Source: Clostridium_AD frigoriphilum (GTDB lineage Bacteria > Bacillota > Clostridia > Clostridiales > Clostridiaceae). Taken from it: 64,000 nucleotides of DNA. Positions within the stretch are counted from its first letter, which is position 1; every line of letters starts with the position of its first letter. The stretch is taken from positions 62,001-126,000 of the forward strand of contig NZ_JAZHFS010000007.1 in the NCBI RefSeq assembly GCF_036541405.1. The letters run 5' to 3'. Made by a program: the position numbers and the translations under genes. The notes below the pieces were generated by a model. The model was not told where the DNA came from. It searched no databases and worked only from the letters and a program-made list of their open reading frames with translations. Shown piece by piece: positions 16,789 to 25,468 of this stretch.

Positions 16789-16829
16789 ATACCTAAAGGG
16801 AGTTCACAAAGTGAACTCCCTTTAGGTAT
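16789..16829. terminator. Perfect 19-bp hairpin, terminator-like without a U tract
   Basis: Arms 16789-16807 and 16811-16829 pair perfectly around AAA. The hairpin lies 30 bases beyond the SleB-type hydrolase stop. Neither strand has a proper T run after it, so it may block ribonucleases or terminate weakly instead of acting as a classical intrinsic terminator. Confidence 0.55.
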
Positions 16830-16858
16830 ATACTATCCGTATTTTATATGTTGTTTTA

Positions 16859-17965
16859 CTACATGCCAAGAAATGTTAAATGATCTATTCTTATAGAAGC
16901 TGATTTTGGTGAACCCGGAGGAGTACTTCCACTATAAAAGTACATTGAATTATTAGTCGGATCAGTTCCGCTAAGTGCTTCAATTGCAGCCTTCATAGTT
17001 CCCGCCTGTGGGGTTCTATTAATGTTCCCATTAAGTACTGGTGTAAATTGATATACTCCATTTGCCTTCTCATTGATAACAGCACTTATAGAGTTTGGAA
17101 AACTGCCACTTCTAACCCTATTTACAACTACTGCACCAACAGCAACCTGAGCATTATAGGATTCTCCTCCAGCTTCTGCAGTTATTAATCTAGCTAGCAA
17201 GTCCAAATCACTTGCTGTGTATTTAATTGCTGCATTTTTGATTTCTATATTACTATCTTGTAATGTATTAAAACTAGCAGCCTTAATACTTTTGCCAGCT
17301 TGTTTTGCTGCTAAAGCTTGTCTCGCTGCAATGGCTTCATCTATTACTAGTTGTGCGCCATACTTATTTTCCAGAGCATCTAGTTTTAAAACTAATACAT
17401 TTTGGTCAGATTTTTGTTTTGTCAAAATATCCAAATCCTCTTTATTATAAGCTCTTAAAGAAAGCAACTTTGTATTCCCTTTATCTAGCGCTACCTTCTT
17501 TAAATTAATTGATGCCTCTTTTGTTTTCATATCATCAATAGCCTTTTGATCGAAAGTTACTATGGTTTTGATATTTTCCAATCTAGATATAAAATCATCC
17601 ATACCATCTGCACCTAGCATAATGTCTATGTAACTTGCTGACCCATTCATATATATTGCTCTCATTCTTTTATCAAAAATTATTTGTTCTGCTTTGATGT
17701 CAACCTCTGCTTTTACAAGATTTACTTTTGTTTGCTTAATATCTTTTTGCGCTATAGTTATATTTCTTTCATTCTTATTGATTTTAGCCATAATTATTTT
17801 ACGTTGATTATTCATCAGCTCTGCTTTATTTTCAAGATTTCTTCTTTGAACCTGAACCTGCTGAATTTTTGCCTTATCTGACGCAGAATCCGCATATACG
17901 CTAGTAAAACTAAAACACATAATTACAACAAGTGCCATTATAACCGAATTTATTTTTTTATTCAA
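16859..17965 (-). CDS. Secreted cell wall hydrolase: coiled coil plus SleB-like domain
   Basis: Reading from TTG at 17965 (nine bases from AGGGGG) gives 368 residues with a clear signal peptide, NKKINSVIMALVVIMCFSF then a SVYA-type cleavage site. The upstream in-frame ATG at 18046 would add 27 non-signal residues. The middle, about residues 30-200, is a long charged coiled coil like that of PcsB/FtsEX-activated hydrolases. The C-terminal 120 residues are a SleB/CwlJ-type hydrolase domain, starting LLARLITAEAGGESYNAQVA with the conserved Glu. It would cut cortex or vegetative peptidoglycan. A paralogue with LysM in place of the coiled coil is at 51029-51727. Confidence 0.85.
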   Translation of the reverse strand: MNKKINSVIMALVVIMCFSFTSVYADSASDKAKIQQVQVQRRNLENKAELMNNQRKIIMAKINKNERNITIAQKDIKQTKVNLVKAEVDIKAEQIIFDKRMRAIYMNGSASYIDIMLGADGMDDFISRLENIKTIVTFDQKAIDDMKTKEASINLKKVALDKGNTKLLSLRAYNKEDLDILTKQKSDQNVLVLKLDALENKYGAQLVIDEAIAARQALAAKQAGKSIKAASFNTLQDSNIEIKNAAIKYTASDLDLLARLITAEAGGESYNAQVAVGAVVVNRVRSGSFPNSISAVINEKANGVYQFTPVLNGNINRTPQAGTMKAAIEALSGTDPTNNSMYFYSGSTPPGSPKSASIRIDHLTFLGM

Positions 17966-18150
17966 TTCTCCATTCCCCCTACATAACATTCTATTTATAC
18001 ATACATTATGTTCAAAAGTTTTTATCATTTGAACATAATAACACACAGAGCTATCTTTAGCAAATATTGGCTTTTAAATTATCTCTGCATAATTTATTAG
18101 TAAAAAAGTAAGTTAAGGTGTGGAATGAACTTTGTTACATATTTAAATTG

Positions 18151-18852
18151 TTATTCATCAATTAAACGATACCCTACTCCAACCTCCGTTAATATGTATT
18201 GCGGCTGAGCAGGATCACTTTCTATTTTTCTTCTTATATTGGCCATGAATACTCTAAGCGAATGTGTATCATTTTCAAAATAATTTCCCCAAATCTCATC
18301 AACTATGAACTTATGAGTTAAAACTCGTCCTGAATATTTTGACATTAACTCAATTAATTTATATTCCATTGGTGTTAAATGTATTTCTTTATCTAAAATC
18401 GTAACTCTGCGTTTTTCAAAATCTATCTTTAGATTCTTAACCTCAAATACAGATAACTCATTTCCTTGTAAATTAATATTTTGATTGAAATGTCTTAGTG
18501 CCACTCTAATTCTAGCTAAAAATTCTGCTACACTAAATGGCTTAGTCAAATAATCATCTGCTCCTCTATCTAAGACCTCAACTTTTTCTCTTTCATGTCC
18601 ACGAGCTGAAACGACTATAATTTTAGCTTTTGTAAATTCCCTAACCTTCTCTATAACATCGAGTCCATCAATATCCGGTAGCCCTAAGTCCAAAACTATT
18701 ATATCTGGATTATGCGAAAATATAAGTGTTATTGCCGTATTCCCAGACTCAGTTTCCATACACTTATAGCCCTGTGCCTCAAGCGAAATTTTCATAAATT
18801 TTTGAATAGGTTTATCGTCTTCAACTATTAAGATCAAAGGCTTTATATTCAT
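18151..18852 (-). CDS. KdpE-like response regulator
   Basis: An OmpR-family regulator of 233 residues: receiver domain with EDD at 11-13, phospho-acceptor Asp near 55 in VLDLGLPDIDGL, and a winged-helix domain ending VGVGYRLIDE, as in KdpE. The ATG at 18852 follows AAGGAGTGATGGTA. Its start overlaps the end of the kinase gene. No kdpFABC genes are present here; the adjacent potassium importer of the KimA type is the obvious candidate target. Confidence 0.85.
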   Translation of the reverse strand: MNIKPLILIVEDDKPIQKFMKISLEAQGYKCMETESGNTAITLIFSHNPDIIVLDLGLPDIDGLDVIEKVREFTKAKIIVVSARGHEREKVEVLDRGADDYLTKPFSVAEFLARIRVALRHFNQNINLQGNELSVFEVKNLKIDFEKRRVTILDKEIHLTPMEYKLIELMSKYSGRVLTHKFIVDEIWGNYFENDTHSLRVFMANIRRKIESDPAQPQYILTEVGVGYRLIDE

Positions 18853-20452
18853 TACCATCACTCCTTATTATAGGTAAACTAAATTTAAAAGTTGCTCCAC
18901 CGGCTGAGTTGTTAAATGCTTCCATATAACCATTATGTGCTTCTATAATAGATTTACAAATAGCAAGCCCTAGCCCTATACCTCGTTTTTTCAAGGAAAT
19001 GCCATTAGTTTTGGTATAAAATCTATCAAATATATATTCTATGTCTTCTTTGGGTATCCCCTTTCCATTGTCTGATACTTCAAACAATACATTTTCTTCC
19101 TTTTGCGTGACCTTGATTTCTATAATAGAATCACTTTGTGTATATTTTATAGCATTATCAATTAAATTAATTAACACCTGTTCTATTAATAATCCATCTA
19201 CAAATAATATAATCATTTTTTCTGGTAAATCTGTCTTAATATTATGCTTTCCTGAAAACTTAGTAACTTTAGATATAGATTCTGAAATAATTTCTTCAAC
19301 AATCTCCACATCTTTCTTAATTTCAAGCCTACCTTCATCTAATCTCGTCATACTTAATATATTTTCAACTGAATGTACTAGCCAACTTGTATCTTCATAA
19401 ATATTTTGTATAAGTTCTTTTTTTGTATCATTATCAAGCACGTCATAATTGTCACTAATAGTAGAAACCGATCCTAGTATTCCAGCTAGTGGGGTTCTTA
19501 AATCATGTGATATTGACCTCAAAAGATTGCCACGAAGCCTTTCTCTATCCTTCTCTACATTTATCTGTCTTTTCTTTTCATATAAATCTTCTCTTTCAAT
19601 AGCTAAGGCCATTTGTGTAGAAACAGACTGCAGAAGAATTTTTTCATTTTCTGATAAAGCATTTTTTTCAAAACATGCTATCCCAATAACTCCAAGTATT
19701 TTGTTTTGTCCTGTAATTGGATGATAGTATCCAACACTATCTATTGGACTTTCAGCTTCAATCCCTACTGATTTACCTGTTTTAAAACATCTTTGCGCTC
19801 CTTCTACCTCAATACCTGCCTCAAAGATATTTTTATTATATTTATCATTAAACAGATAAGTATTTGGTTTTTGTAAAACGTTTTTATTATCTACAATTGC
19901 TATCATAATAGTTCTGTTAAACATATCAATTAAATTGTTACCACAAGATTCCACTACTTGTCTCTTATCTTTTCCTGTAAGCAATAAGTTGTTAATTTTA
20001 TATAAAATTCGCATCCTATTTTCGCGTACAAAGGATATCTTAATTTGTGTTTTAACTCTTGAAGTTAGGGTGCTTGTAATAATTGCGGCTATCAACATAA
20101 CAACAAAAGTTACTGGGTAGTCTGATCTGTAAACTAAAAAACTATAATATGGTATAGTAAAGAAATAATTAAACGCTAACACTCCAATTATTGCAGCCAA
20201 AATACCATAAACATATCCCTCAGTGTTTCTTGCTACAAATAGTACCCCTAAAATAAATACTATTATTACATTTGACTCATGAAATCCAATTTTTCTAAAT
20301 ATTAGAGATAACATAGTGAATAAAGTCATAATTACTATAGTTTCAAGTGCATTGGTAAATATACGTTTAATTTCTTCATACCCATCATATTTATGTTCAC
20401 TAAAAGCTTTGAAAACCTTCTCGTCAAATTCACCCTTTTTCAAATCTTCCAT
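18821..20452 (-). CDS. KdpD-like sensor kinase without the N-terminal Usp part
   Basis: A 543-residue kinase with four closely packed transmembrane helices (about residues 33-140) of the DUF4118 type found in KdpD, a GAF-like domain (about 160-290), HisKA (SISHDLRTPLAGILG, His near 318), an N box (NLIDNAIKY) and G boxes (DNGKGIP, GIGLGLAI). Full KdpD has an N-terminal cytoplasmic KdpD/Usp region of about 370 residues; here only about 30 residues precede the first helix. It sits between the KimA-type importer gene, whose terminator separates them, and the regulator gene. It probably senses potassium or osmotic state. Confidence 0.85.
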   Translation of the reverse strand: MEDLKKGEFDEKVFKAFSEHKYDGYEEIKRIFTNALETIVIMTLFTMLSLIFRKIGFHESNVIIVFILGVLFVARNTEGYVYGILAAIIGVLAFNYFFTIPYYSFLVYRSDYPVTFVVMLIAAIITSTLTSRVKTQIKISFVRENRMRILYKINNLLLTGKDKRQVVESCGNNLIDMFNRTIMIAIVDNKNVLQKPNTYLFNDKYNKNIFEAGIEVEGAQRCFKTGKSVGIEAESPIDSVGYYHPITGQNKILGVIGIACFEKNALSENEKILLQSVSTQMALAIEREDLYEKKRQINVEKDRERLRGNLLRSISHDLRTPLAGILGSVSTISDNYDVLDNDTKKELIQNIYEDTSWLVHSVENILSMTRLDEGRLEIKKDVEIVEEIISESISKVTKFSGKHNIKTDLPEKMIILFVDGLLIEQVLINLIDNAIKYTQSDSIIEIKVTQKEENVLFEVSDNGKGIPKEDIEYIFDRFYTKTNGISLKKRGIGLGLAICKSIIEAHNGYMEAFNNSAGGATFKFSLPIIRSDGNEYKAFDLNS

Positions 20453-20485
20453 CCCTCTCCCAATATATTTAATGCCTTTACTTTA

Positions 20486-20515
20486 AAAAATTCTTAGCCT
20501 AGACTAAGAATTTTT
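20486..20515 (-). terminator. Terminator between kimA-like gene and sensor kinase
   Basis: AAAAATTCTTAG and CTAAGAATTTTT form a 12-bp stem with a 6-nt loop. The minus strand continues into T residues. It would end most importer transcripts before the kinase gene. Confidence 0.8.
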
Positions 20516-20521
20516 GAGTAT

Positions 20522-22360
20522 CTACTCTTTTATTATATACGGTACAGTGAGGACTGCAACATTTCTATTTTTATATAACATGCTTTTTACAAAATATCCT
20601 GTTTGGTTATGAAGTAAGTTATGCCACCACTTAGTAATAACAAATTGTGATATTACTACCGTTACTGTTTCTCCATGTTTAGATGCACGATCCTCAGACT
20701 CTATAAAGTTCATTAATGGTTCTATAATGTCTCTGTATGCGGAGTGTTCGATTATCAATGGAATTCCCGGATTATATTCTTTCCATTTCACTTTTAGTTT
20801 TTCAGTAGCTGCGGGATCAGTTGATACATGAAATGCAACTACGTTGTTAGATAAGCATCTAGCACAGTTTAATGACTTTAAAAAAGTCTTATTTAACGTA
20901 CCTAAAAGTATTATTACATGTTGATCGTTATTTGTCTTTATTCCAATATTAGGTCTTTCATCATTAGATAATTTAATTTGTTTTACTACTTTATTATAAT
21001 GATTTTTTATCTTTCCCATACTGTATACAAGTACAGGTATTATAATAAAAACTAACCAAGCACCATGAACAAACTTTGTAATACCTATAAGTATTACTGT
21101 AATAAAAGTTACAATAGCACCTAATCCATTTATAACTGCCTTATGTTTCCACCCTTCTTCTTTGCTCCTTGTCCATTTTAGGAACATTCCAACTTGCGAG
21201 AGTGTAAAAGATAAAAATACACCTACTGCATATAATGGCAAAAGCAAATGAGTATCACCTTTAAACACAATAATTAAAATACCAGCTGCTACTGCAAGTA
21301 CTATTATTCCATTTGAAAAACTGAGCCTCTTTCCCCTTTGTGAAAATTGCCTTGGAACATATCCATCTTGTGCCATTAAAGAAAGTAACAACGGAAGACC
21401 TGCATAAGCTGTATTTGCAGCCATTACTAAAACAAATGCAGTAGTAACTTGAATAATATAAAACATTATACCTTTTCCAAAAACTTGCTGAGCAATTTGA
21501 GCAAACACAGTCACATTCGCAGAAGGGACTGGATGATAAATTGTTGCAAGGAAGGATAACCCACCAAAAATAAAAAGAACTAAACAAGCAAGTAAAACTA
21601 AAACAGCTTTTGCATTTTTTTGAGATGGTTCTTTAAAATTAGGAATCCCATTACTTACCGCTTCAACCCCTGATAATGCAGTACAACCTGAAGCAAATGC
21701 CCTAAGAAATAGGAATAATGTTATGTCACCTATTTGCTTTGGAATTGAATACATTTGTGCTGGTAAATATCCAAAAACATAATGCCTTATAACACCAGTT
21801 ATAATAAGAACTATACAAGAAACAATAAACAAGTATGTTGGAACTCCAAATATTTTAGATGATTCCTTGGTTCCTCTTAAATTACCAATTGTTAAAATTA
21901 TTAGCATTACAAGAGCTATAGCTACTTTATGATTAAGTAGTGATGGAACAGCCGAAGTTATTGCAGCGGTTCCAGCACATATGCTAACCGCAACTGTAAG
22001 TATATAATCAACAGTAAGTGATGCACCAGCAATAAGTCCAGGCTTTATACCCAGATTATCCTGTGCAACTATATATGAGCCACCACCATTTGGATATGCG
22101 TCAATTGTCTGCCGATAAGATAAAACAAGTAAAATTAATAATAAAATAACAGCTACTGCGGCATAAAACATATATCTATATGCCATAAGACCTATAACTC
22201 CAATTAATACATATAAAATTTCTTCCCCTGCATATGCAACAGAAGAAATAGCATCACTAGATAATATAGGCAATCCCCAAAAAATATTTAATTTTTCTCC
22301 CTCTAACTCTTCTGTTTTAAGTGTTTTACCTATTAATAGTTCTCTAATTTTAGAAAACAC
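20522..22360 (-). CDS. kimA: KimA-type high-affinity potassium importer
   Basis: A 612-residue APC-superfamily transporter with about twelve helices and a cytoplasmic C-terminal domain of about 150 residues. The N-terminal segment LPILSSDAISSVAYAGEEIL, the QTIDAYPNGGGSYIVAQDNL stretch and GLIAGASLTVDYILTVAVSI match B. subtilis KimA (YdaO), a proton-coupled potassium importer inhibited by cyclic di-AMP. The GTG start follows GGAGGTGGGTTT. A small gene lies 41 bases upstream and a KdpDE-like pair downstream. I looked for a ydaO-type cyclic di-AMP riboswitch upstream and did not see one. Related amino-acid permeases are an alternative, but the N-terminal match is strong. Confidence 0.85.
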   Translation of the reverse strand: MFSKIRELLIGKTLKTEELEGEKLNIFWGLPILSSDAISSVAYAGEEILYVLIGVIGLMAYRYMFYAAVAVILLLILLVLSYRQTIDAYPNGGGSYIVAQDNLGIKPGLIAGASLTVDYILTVAVSICAGTAAITSAVPSLLNHKVAIALVMLIILTIGNLRGTKESSKIFGVPTYLFIVSCIVLIITGVIRHYVFGYLPAQMYSIPKQIGDITLFLFLRAFASGCTALSGVEAVSNGIPNFKEPSQKNAKAVLVLLACLVLFIFGGLSFLATIYHPVPSANVTVFAQIAQQVFGKGIMFYIIQVTTAFVLVMAANTAYAGLPLLLSLMAQDGYVPRQFSQRGKRLSFSNGIIVLAVAAGILIIVFKGDTHLLLPLYAVGVFLSFTLSQVGMFLKWTRSKEEGWKHKAVINGLGAIVTFITVILIGITKFVHGAWLVFIIIPVLVYSMGKIKNHYNKVVKQIKLSNDERPNIGIKTNNDQHVIILLGTLNKTFLKSLNCARCLSNNVVAFHVSTDPAATEKLKVKWKEYNPGIPLIIEHSAYRDIIEPLMNFIESEDRASKHGETVTVVISQFVITKWWHNLLHNQTGYFVKSMLYKNRNVAVLTVPYIIKE

Positions 22361-22401
22361 AAACCCACCTCCATAATTTCAACATTATAATTATAGTCAA
22401 A

Positions 22402-22629
22402 TTATATGTCTAATATTTTTTGTTTACCAAGATCATTTAGATAAAATTCACATTTGTTTCCATCTTTCCAGCTTATCTCAACTATATAACCCTTAACCTT
22501 AAGTGCTTCTACTATTTTTAATGTTTCATCTTTTGTAATTTCAACTAAACTATTTATATATATTGGCTTTACATAATCATATCCATTTTCTTTATAAAAC
22601 TCGCGAATTGCATTTAAAACCTTCTCCAT
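22402..22629 (-). CDS. Small winged-helix-like protein upstream of kimA
   Basis: A soluble 75-residue protein beginning MEKVLNAIREFYKENGYDYV. The pattern of three helices and a beta hairpin (ETLKIVEALKVKGYIVEISW, then CEFYLNDLGKQKIL) looks like a small winged-helix fold. No family name can be given. The site AAGGGGTGTG lies before the ATG. It is probably co-transcribed with the potassium importer and might regulate it. Confidence 0.65.
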   Translation of the reverse strand: MEKVLNAIREFYKENGYDYVKPIYINSLVEITKDETLKIVEALKVKGYIVEISWKDGNKCEFYLNDLGKQKILDI

Positions 22630-22845
22630 AAAAAAATCACACCCCTTATTATAATCACATTATATTATTCATGCACTTGATAGTTAAAACATTATATCAA
22701 ATTCAATATATATTTTATGCTAAATTAGTATAAAGATACGCCCATTCACATAAAGATTGTGTTAAGATTTTATGATTCGACTTTATTTATTCATCATATT
22801 CCCACAAATTTCAAGTTAATTCTTTTAAGAAAAAGAAATAAAAGC

Positions 22846-22883
22846 CCCCTTAATCGTAGTTTTATTCTCCTACAATTAAGGGG
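22846..22883. terminator. Terminator of the 51-residue gene
   Basis: CCCCTTAAT-C-GTAG and CTAC-A-ATTAAGGGG pair with one mismatch, with a 10-nt loop and T-rich sequence on both sides. It sits 29 bases beyond the small gene at 22912-23067. The 216 bases between it and the 75-residue gene hold no gene that I can see, only the latter's promoter region. Confidence 0.75.
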
Positions 22884-22911
22884 ATTTTTTCATTTGTGTA
22901 TTACTTATAGA

Positions 22912-23067
22912 TTATTTACCAACTAAACCTCCACCATTTCCTGCTCCTGAGCTTTGTGGTCCATATATTGGTGGTCTCCTAGTATTTTTTTGCTGTGAAG
23001 ATTTTGCTTTCTTTTCTTCAATAATTTTTTTCATTATTTCCATGTTTTTATTTACATCATTTTTCAT
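22912..23067 (-). CDS. Small hypothetical protein, 51 residues
   Basis: A short gene with a good ribosome site (AGAAGGTAAAAAT before ATG) and its own terminator. The N-terminal half is a charged helix (MKNDVNKNMEIMKKIIEEKK), and the C-terminal half is low-complexity with Pro and Gly (RRPPIYGPQSSGAGNGGG). No cysteines or membrane segments are present. I do not recognise the family; the shape is like small sporulation or RNA-associated proteins, but that is only an impression. Confidence 0.65.
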   Translation of the reverse strand: MKNDVNKNMEIMKKIIEEKKAKSSQQKNTRRPPIYGPQSSGAGNGGGLVGK

Positions 23068-23255
23068 ATTTTTACCTTCTTTTTTTTATTTTTTATAAAC
23101 TTGCATTAAAAAACTAACTGCTACCTTCTAATTTAATATTAGTAATGAATATTTTTAAGGTATGTTTTATTATTTTATAATCTATTATACCCCAAAAACA
23201 GTGCTTTGAGTTATGCCTATTAACTAATATATATTTTAGTTTCGTGCATACTTAA

Positions 23256-23291
23256 AATAGGTACCAGGAATTATATCCTGGTACCTATTTC
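23256..23291 (-). terminator. Terminator of the SDR operon
   Basis: A 15-bp perfect stem (AAATAGGTACCAGGA with TCCTGGTACCTATTT, 6-nt loop), with TTTTAAGT on the minus strand, 22 bases after the dehydrogenase gene. Confidence 0.85.
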
Positions 23292-23313
23292 ATATCATAT
23301 TATTGTTTTAAAA

Positions 23314-24177
23314 TTACTTAACACCTTTTATAACATCCATAGATGGTCTTCCACCTTCAAACATATTTTTAACTCTCAAACCTATAAGTGGATTTAACTC
23401 TGGATGTGTTAGAATATAAAATTTTTCTTCCTCAATTGCCTTAAATATAGTATCTCCAATTGTGTCAATTGGAATTCCACCTTTGATAACCTTATGTTTC
23501 TGGTCCTCTTCTGCTTTATACAAATCACTTTGGTAATAAGGCTGACTCATGTCATTTGCATATTTCTTTGGTCTGTGTCTTTCACAATTATCAAGATCTG
23601 TCTGAATAAACCCTGGACAGAACACAGACATTTTTATTTTGTCTGTTTGACACTGAAGATCTAAATAAGTAGATTCAGAAAGACCAACTGTTGCAAATTT
23701 GGAAGTATGGTATGCTGACATCCCATTCAGATCCAAAAGCCCAGCTACAGAAGAAGTATTTACAATATAGCACTCAGTATCCTGTTTTAGCATTATTGGA
23801 ATGAATACTTTTTCCCCATGTATAGCACCCCAAACATTAGCTTTCATAATCCATTCCCAATCATTTAAAGAAAGTAACCAAGCTGGTCCTGCAACTACAA
23901 CCCCCGCATTATTAAACAATAGATCTATGTGATGAAATTTTTCAAGAGCTATCTTTGAAAGCATCTCCATGTCTTCAAATTTCATGACATCCATTTCGAC
24001 GGCTAGTACCTCTGCACCTTCTGCCTTAAGTTGCTTTTCCGCTCTTTTTAAGTCACTTCCATCAATATCTGCTATAACTATCTTAATTGATCTTTTTGCA
24101 CATTCCTTAGCAATTGCAAGACCTATTCCATTTGCTCCACCTGTAATAACCGCTACTTTGCCTTTAAAGTCCTTCAT
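23314..24177 (-). CDS. Short-chain dehydrogenase, hydroxy fatty acid dehydrogenase-like
   Basis: A 287-residue classical SDR with cofactor motif TGGANGIG (12-19), NNAG near 91 and the catalytic YHTSK in SAYHTSKFATVGLSE. The C-terminal part, PYYQSDLYK and KFYILTHPELNPLI, resembles CLA-DH of Lactobacillus plantarum, which oxidises 10-hydroxy fatty acids to oxo acids. The site AAGGAGGCTTTG is strong. It is the last gene of an operon with an acetoacetate-decarboxylase-family gene and an oleate hydratase remnant, the same enzyme set as the lactobacillus fatty-acid saturation pathway. A hydroxy or oxo fatty acid is the likely substrate; without search results the assignment remains an inference. 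Confidence 0.85.
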   Translation of the reverse strand: MKDFKGKVAVITGGANGIGLAIAKECAKRSIKIVIADIDGSDLKRAEKQLKAEGAEVLAVEMDVMKFEDMEMLSKIALEKFHHIDLLFNNAGVVVAGPAWLLSLNDWEWIMKANVWGAIHGEKVFIPIMLKQDTECYIVNTSSVAGLLDLNGMSAYHTSKFATVGLSESTYLDLQCQTDKIKMSVFCPGFIQTDLDNCERHRPKKYANDMSQPYYQSDLYKAEEDQKHKVIKGGIPIDTIGDTIFKAIEEEKFYILTHPELNPLIGLRVKNMFEGGRPSMDVIKGVK

Positions 24178-24258
24178 AATACAAAGCCTCCTTAAAATCC
24201 TTCTTAAACATAACCAAGATTTTTAACCTCTTTGGCATAACAATGACTTAATTTAATA

Positions 24259-25053
24259 TTATAAGGTGTCTTCCCACCAGTCCCATCTTGTATTGGAATA
24301 AGGTATAAATGCCATTGGATCTACTTCTTCCAAGACTTTACCCCTTAGAAGCACTGTGGTTCCTTCAGTGTATGTGCAACCTAACATCTTCACGACTTCT
24401 AATTCTGCCCAAGGGTCATGTGGCGAATCCTTAAGATTCATCTCAACTTCTCCATTTTTAAACAGTGTGTTATCCATGGTTTCCCCTTGCTCTATAAGTC
24501 GTGGTTTTAAGTCGAATCCACTGCCATCTGGCGACTTAGAATATTTGTAGTTATATATAGGTAATATGTTTCCATAATTATCACCAATTATTTTCTTGCC
24601 GTCTATATCATTGAATTTCCCATTAAGATTTGCTTTTAAACTAAAGAATTCTATTCCATTTCGAGATACACTTCCATTAACCGTATCTCCTTCTCTCTTA
24701 AGTTCAATTTCTGCCAGTTTCTTTGGAAAACCATAAATTTCTCTGCCAAGTGCCATAGCCATGCCGTCACTTACTTGCATCGAAATACAATAGGTTCCAA
24801 TTTGACCATTGTAATCTGCTAATATAAGTAAAGCTGTTTCCTTATATGCAGCACAAAAATTTGTTCTAGGATAATTTGCTACAAAAGCACTTACTAAAGG
24901 TCTTTTAGCTGGTTTTAGAGGTGCTGGGAGTAACCGTGCAATAATCTCAGGCTTTGTTTCCCAATAAGCCGTAAGCATCTGCGCATCGTAAAAAGTTGTT
25001 GGTTTACTACAATATTTTTTAATGTCATTTGGGTTTTTTATAAAACTATTCAT
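24259..25053 (-). CDS. Acetoacetate decarboxylase family protein (CLA-DC-like)
   Basis: A 264-residue member of the acetoacetate decarboxylase family. The segment ALGREIYGFPKKLAEIEL contains the Lys pair of the active site (Schiff-base Lys115 and neighbour in C. acetobutylicum Adc). True solventogenic Adc is found with ctfAB and adhE; here the neighbours are an SDR and an oleate hydratase remnant, so a role like CLA-DC, which shifts the double bond of 10-oxo fatty acids, is more likely than acetone production. AGGGAGGTACC precedes the ATG. Confidence 0.85.
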   Translation of the reverse strand: MNSFIKNPNDIKKYCSKPTTFYDAQMLTAYWETKPEIIARLLPAPLKPAKRPLVSAFVANYPRTNFCAAYKETALLILADYNGQIGTYCISMQVSDGMAMALGREIYGFPKKLAEIELKREGDTVNGSVSRNGIEFFSLKANLNGKFNDIDGKKIIGDNYGNILPIYNYKYSKSPDGSGFDLKPRLIEQGETMDNTLFKNGEVEMNLKDSPHDPWAELEVVKMLGCTYTEGTTVLLRGKVLEEVDPMAFIPYSNTRWDWWEDTL

Positions 25054-25101
25054 TATTGGTACCTCCCTATATTTTATGTTTCAAAATTATTTTATTAACA
25101 C

Positions 25102-25287
25102 TTACATACTTCTATCTGTAACTCCTAATTCCTCATATATATGAATGTTTTTTCCTGGAACATGACCATCTCTAATTAAAAATATTGCAGCACCCAGCGA
25201 TGCAAGTCTAGCACCAACCATATAAGCATTCATCTTTTCTACATCGATAGTTTGATCAAAATTGAATTTAATTTTAACACCCTCCAT
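25102..25287 (-). pseudogene. Oleate hydratase remnant (N-terminal fragment)
   Basis: Only about 60 codons remain of an oleate hydratase (myosin-cross-reactive antigen family), normally about 570-650 residues. The recognisable part is NAYMVGARLASLGAAIFLIR and DGHVPGKNIHIYEELG, the FAD-binding N-terminus. The glycine-rich turn is damaged (VGARLAS where VGxGIAS is expected), and the rest of the gene is gone: a stop follows and the acetoacetate-decarboxylase-family gene begins 48 bases later. The strong GGAGGG site lies inside the ATG-initiated frame and is 7 bases from an ATT codon at 25272, suggesting the original ATG has mutated. Water addition to oleate or linoleate is therefore not encoded here. 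Confidence 0.72.
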
Positions 25288-25468
25288 TCAAAAAATTATT
25301 TTTAAGTTATATACCTCGGTCAATTTTCATTTTCCAAGTTAAGTACCCCCCATAACTACAATATAAATCCAACCCAACCTCTTGTCTACAATCATACTTG
25401 CAAAACTGTCTAAAAAACATACACTTCTCTTTATTAGTAGTACGCCCTATACATTAAACTATAAACTA

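Noticed and set aside
18821..20452. Complete KdpD
   Set aside because: The N-terminal regulatory region of about 370 residues is absent; the protein starts about 30 residues before its transmembrane part.
22630..22845. Cyclic di-AMP (ydaO-type) riboswitch upstream of the potassium importer
   Set aside because: The region is AT-rich and lacks the GC-rich conserved core on the minus strand.
24259..25053. Solventogenic acetoacetate decarboxylase (acetone pathway)
   Set aside because: No ctfA, ctfB or adhE is nearby, and the neighbours fit a fatty-acid pathway better.
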